DNA of 64,000 bases from Candidatus Hydrogenedentota bacterium (lineage in GTDB: Bacteria; Hydrogenedentota; Hydrogenedentia; Hydrogenedentales; JAEUWI01): positions 55,008 to 119,007 of the forward strand of contig JAHBVV010000024.1 in assembly GCA_019637335.1 (NCBI GenBank), read 5' to 3'. Position numbers and translations under genes: made by a program. Below the pieces are notes generated by a model that saw only the letters and a program-made list of their open reading frames with translations, was not told the origin of the DNA and made no database searches. Positions within the stretch are counted from its first letter, which is position 1. Every line of letters starts with the position of its first letter. Shown piece by piece: positions 61,753 through 64,000 of this stretch.

Positions 61753-62457
61753 ATGTTGGATTTCGTCAGGAAACACCGCATCGAGTTCATTACCTTCGCA
61801 ATGGCCATTACCCTTTCCGCCATCTTGTTCGTATGGATTGAAACCCGAAAGCCCGGCGGTGGCCTGTTGCGGCGATTCCACCCCGAAGTCGCCATCCTCC
61901 ACAAGACCACCAGCGAGCCCCTCGCCTGGGGCGACTCCTACAAGGACGCTGTCCGGCGGCATCTCGTGCGGCGCTTTGGCCGCTGGTCCTCCGATTCGCC
62001 CGGCGGGCCACGCCAGCGCGGCGCGACCATTACGCCCATGGAGCCGCCGGACCGCCTGGAGGGGGCCGACCTGCGCGGCGTCAATTTTCGGGGATGCGAC
62101 TACCGGCGGCTCCGGCTGCGCAATGCCGCTTGCGAAGGCGCGCTCTTCCGCGACGCGCAGTTGAACGATTCCCAGCTCAATAACTCCAATTTTTCCGGCG
62201 CGGATTTTGAAGGCGCGAAGTTGGTTGGCGCCGACCTCGGCGGCGCGCATTTTGACAGGGCGCACTTGATACGCGCCGACTTCACGGGCGCCGATCTCCG
62301 CGGCGCGAGCCTGGCCTACGCCGACTGCCGCGGGGCCAATTTCAAAAACGTCGCTTTCGACGCCAACACCGACTTCACCGGCGCCAGCCTCGCCGGCGCA
62401 CGAAATCTCCCCCCGGCGCTGCGCGATCAGGCCGCCCGCGCCGGCGCGTCCTTCTGA
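61753..62457 (+). CDS. Membrane-anchored pentapeptide-repeat protein
   Basis: A 234-residue protein: an N-terminal membrane helix (FITFAMAITLSAILFVWI), a basic linker, and C-terminal pentapeptide repeats with A(D/N)LxG pattern (GADLRGVNFRGCDY, NFSGADFEGAKL, DLGGAHFDRA). The repeats predict a right-handed quadrilateral beta-helix. The first in-frame ATG at 61705 lies within a TATGAT -10-like sequence, so the ATG at 61753 was chosen. Function is unknown; some pentapeptide proteins mimic DNA, but nothing here shows that. Confidence 0.85.
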   Translation: MLDFVRKHRIEFITFAMAITLSAILFVWIETRKPGGGLLRRFHPEVAILHKTTSEPLAWGDSYKDAVRRHLVRRFGRWSSDSPGGPRQRGATITPMEPPDRLEGADLRGVNFRGCDYRRLRLRNAACEGALFRDAQLNDSQLNNSNFSGADFEGAKLVGADLGGAHFDRAHLIRADFTGADLRGASLAYADCRGANFKNVAFDANTDFTGASLAGARNLPPALRDQAARAGASF

Positions 62458-62559
62458 TTTCGCCGCCGCGCGCGCGTACCGTGCGGCGGCGCCGCCCCGC
62501 GTGCTACTGTACCGCGCATAGCACTACCCCGCCCCAGCCCCCGAAGGTTCACCCCATTC

Positions 62560-63033
62560 ATGCGCGTACTCGGCCTTGACCCCGGCACCGCCACCACCGG
62601 CTACGGCGTGGTGGAAGGCAAGGGAAGCCGCCTCCACCACATCGCACACGGCGTCATCACCACCCCGCCCGAAATGCACTTCGCCGATCGCCTCAAGTAC
62701 ATCCACGAGGCCTGCGCCGCGCTCCTGATCGAGCACAGGCCCGACGCCGTCGCCATCGAGCGCCTCTACTTCAAGCAGAACGTCACCACCGGCATCACCG
62801 TCGCCCAGGCCCGCGGCGTACTCGCCCTCGCCGCCGCCCAGGCCGGCCTGCCCATCGGCGAATTCAGCCCCACCGAAGCCAAAACCGCCATCACCGGATA
62901 CGGCAAGGCCGACAAGAAGCAGGTCCAGGAAATGATCAAGCTCCTCCTGAACCTCGACGCCATCCCGCGCCCCGACGACGCCGCCGACGCCCTCGGCATT
63001 GCCATCTGCCTCATCCACGCCGGCCTTCGCTAA
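62560..63033 (+). CDS. ruvC: Holliday junction endodeoxyribonuclease RuvC
   Basis: A 157-residue RuvC resolvase that cuts Holliday junctions as a dimer. The catalytic acidic residues are visible: Asp in GLDPGTA (residue 7), Glu in AIERLYF and the Asp pair in RPDDAADALGIAI. The length is normal. No ruvA or ruvB is present in the window. Confidence 0.97.
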   Translation: MRVLGLDPGTATTGYGVVEGKGSRLHHIAHGVITTPPEMHFADRLKYIHEACAALLIEHRPDAVAIERLYFKQNVTTGITVAQARGVLALAAAQAGLPIGEFSPTEAKTAITGYGKADKKQVQEMIKLLLNLDAIPRPDDAADALGIAICLIHAGLR

Positions 63034-63414
63034 CCCAGGGACCGCGGCGCCCAATCACCGCCATCGCAGGGACTGCGGCGCCCGATCACCACCACCCACC
63101 CGCAACACCGTCCGACACAACCCAAGCGCCCCCCAACCCACCACCCCAACCGGCGCGGCTGTCCCGTCGTATCGTCGCAGGGACTGCGGCGCCCGATCAC
63201 CACCACCCACCCGCAACACCCCACGACACAATCAAAGCGTCCCCCCCAACCCACCACCCCAACCGGCGCGGCTGTCCCGTCGTACCCGCGCCACGCCCCC
63301 AGTGCAATCCATCCAACGCGATCCGCTATAATCCCCAACACACCACCGCAAGCTGACCGCGGCCCCGCATTTCTCGCGATCAGCCCACACCCACACCCCA
63401 CACAGGGATGCCCC
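63034..63414. other. Gene-free region after ruvC with tandem repeats and a -10 element
   Basis: About 380 bp without a supported gene. It is dominated by the 63038-63284 array. A perfect TATAAT is at 63327-63332, without a convincing -35, 83 nt before the carbonic-anhydrase-like gene. Confidence 0.65.
63038..63284. repeat. Tandem ~110-bp C-rich repeat, related to the 51.7-52.4 kb array
   Basis: Two adjacent units (63064-63174 and 63175-63284) plus a partial one at 63038-63063 share the phrases CGCAGGGACTGCGGCGCCC and AACCGGCGCGGCTGTCCCG. These resemble the CAGGGACTGACACGCC and AACCGGCGGGTCTGTCCCG phrases of the array near 52 kb, so they are one repeat family. They begin 5 nt after the ruvC stop codon. 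Confidence 0.85.
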
Positions 63415-63792
63415 ATGTCCTTCTGCGCCGCAATCAACTGCCTCGACGGCCGCACGCAGCTCCCCGTCATCAACTTCCTCATGCAGCGATTCAACGTCAA
63501 ATACGTCGACATGCTCACCGACGCCGGCCCCCTTGGCATCCTCGCGCGCGATTTCGACGCCCCCCGCGCCCAGGCCTTCGTCGAGCGCGTCCGCATCGTC
63601 ATCCGCGTCCACGACGTCACGCAGCTCGCCATCTGCGGCCACTGGGACTGCCGCGGCAACCCCGTGCCCAAAGAAACCCAGCTCGAACAGCAACAAGAGG
63701 TCGCCCGCCGATTTCGGGCGCTCTTTCCGCAGCTCACCATTATCGGCCTGTGGGTCGACGAAGCCGAACAGGTACACGAGATCGGCGTGTAG
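63415..63792 (+). CDS. Small beta-carbonic-anhydrase-like protein
   Basis: A 125-residue protein with the zinc-ligand pattern of beta-carbonic anhydrases: C-x-D-x-R in NCLDGRTQLP near residue 9, and H-x2-C in CGHWDCRGNP near residue 75. The rest matches a compact alpha/beta domain (QLAICGHWDC, LTIIGLWVDEAEQ). Beta-carbonic anhydrases are usually 180-220 residues, so this is a short relative. Activity as a CO2 hydratase is possible but not shown. The ATG at 63415 follows CACAGGGATGCCC; no clear ribosome-binding site is seen. Confidence 0.8.
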   Translation: MSFCAAINCLDGRTQLPVINFLMQRFNVKYVDMLTDAGPLGILARDFDAPRAQAFVERVRIVIRVHDVTQLAICGHWDCRGNPVPKETQLEQQQEVARRFRALFPQLTIIGLWVDEAEQVHEIGV

Positions 63793-64000
63793 CGACACCG
63801 CGCGCTATTGCGGCGCCGTGACAGTACCGAATGGCACTGACTTGCGGATTGTCTGGGAAGAAAGGAGCCCATGGGTGCCACCCTCAAGCGGGGCGGCTTC
63901 GCCGCGGGAGCTTGTGGGTGACGAGATTTCACGCTGGCGGGACCCACAATTCGCCAATGGGGCAGTCCCTGACACGTGCCTGACGCCAGGCTGGAACCCC
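63793..64000. other. Intergenic sequence to the right edge with an inverted repeat
   Basis: 208 bp with no complete gene. An inverted repeat at 63881-63918 (CCC-x-CAAGC and GCTTG-x-GGG arms) encloses an inner 5-bp hairpin GCGGC-TTC-GCCGC. It may be a REP-like element; no gene was seen to flank it on the right. Confidence 0.45.

Noticed and set aside
1..64000. tRNA, rRNA or known riboswitch
   Set aside because: None was recognised by eye; a covariance-model scan was not possible, so absence is not proven.

Overview
The window is about 64 kb of GC-rich bacterial chromosome that is densely coded on both strands. No rRNA or tRNA gene was recognised. The gene content suggests a Planctomycetes-like or, my best guess, Candidatus Hydrogenedentota-like bacterium. 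The clues are DUF1501 and DUF1549/DUF1553 (PSCyt-type) proteins, a cytochrome c/WD40 fusion, DUF1080 and beta-helix proteins, several receptor-like Ser/Thr kinases, ELWxxDGT repeat proteins and a type-B succinate dehydrogenase/fumarate reductase. The taxonomic call is inference.

Layout. 1-8305 (+): a secreted c-type haem cluster (DUF1501 partial at the left edge, PPC-domain protein, DUF1549/DUF1553 protein, small coiled-coil protein, cytochrome-WD40 protein). 8405-11702: a compositionally different segment between two 120-bp direct repeats, carrying a DUF1573 protein, a Cys-rich secreted orphan and a TPR membrane protein. 11683-17489 (-): a large WD40 Ser/Thr kinase followed by an Sm-like small protein, a lipoprotein and a PilZ protein. 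17862-21363 (+): a CsgG-like lipoprotein overlapping an OMPP1/PorV-type outer membrane protein. 21456-26162 (-): an Abi/HEPN gene whose promoter is followed by a strong hairpin terminator, then mutS and a stand-alone 2-oxoacid dehydrogenase acyltransferase domain. 26601-27973 (+): two tandem cyclophilins. 28165-31451 (-): SDR, DUF1080 and Tat-exported beta-helix genes. 31535-40324 (-): the most striking locus, two tandem copies of a two-gene cassette. In each copy a transmembrane Ser/Thr kinase with a CBM9-like ectodomain overlaps by ATGA a secreted ELWxxDGT-repeat protein, and each cassette has its own similar promoter. 40453-43832 (-): sdhCAB. 44150-46038 (+): DUF4202, uridine kinase and PepE genes, converging on a GT2 gene. 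47747-49052: an HTH-receiver protein and inorganic pyrophosphatase.

49279-59025 (+): a NodU-type carbamoyltransferase and SxtJ membrane protein, then about 4 kb of C-rich palindromic repeats and RHS toxin remnants. After these come a DUF5989 small protein, a DUF58 protein and a TgpA-like transglutaminase. NodU, SxtJ and DUF5989 proteins are normally neighbours, so the RHS/repeat block may have been inserted between them. 59086-63792 (+): an HTH/zinc-ribbon protein, UvrD/Rep helicase, pentapeptide-repeat protein, RuvC, a second array of related repeats and a small beta-carbonic-anhydrase-like protein.

Promoter and fold calls were made by eye without alignment tools. The strongest candidate for an undescribed system is the duplicated kinase/ELWxxDGT cassette. 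Secondary candidates are the repeat-flanked segment at 8.4-11.7 kb, the attenuator-like abi leader and the palindromic repeat array.
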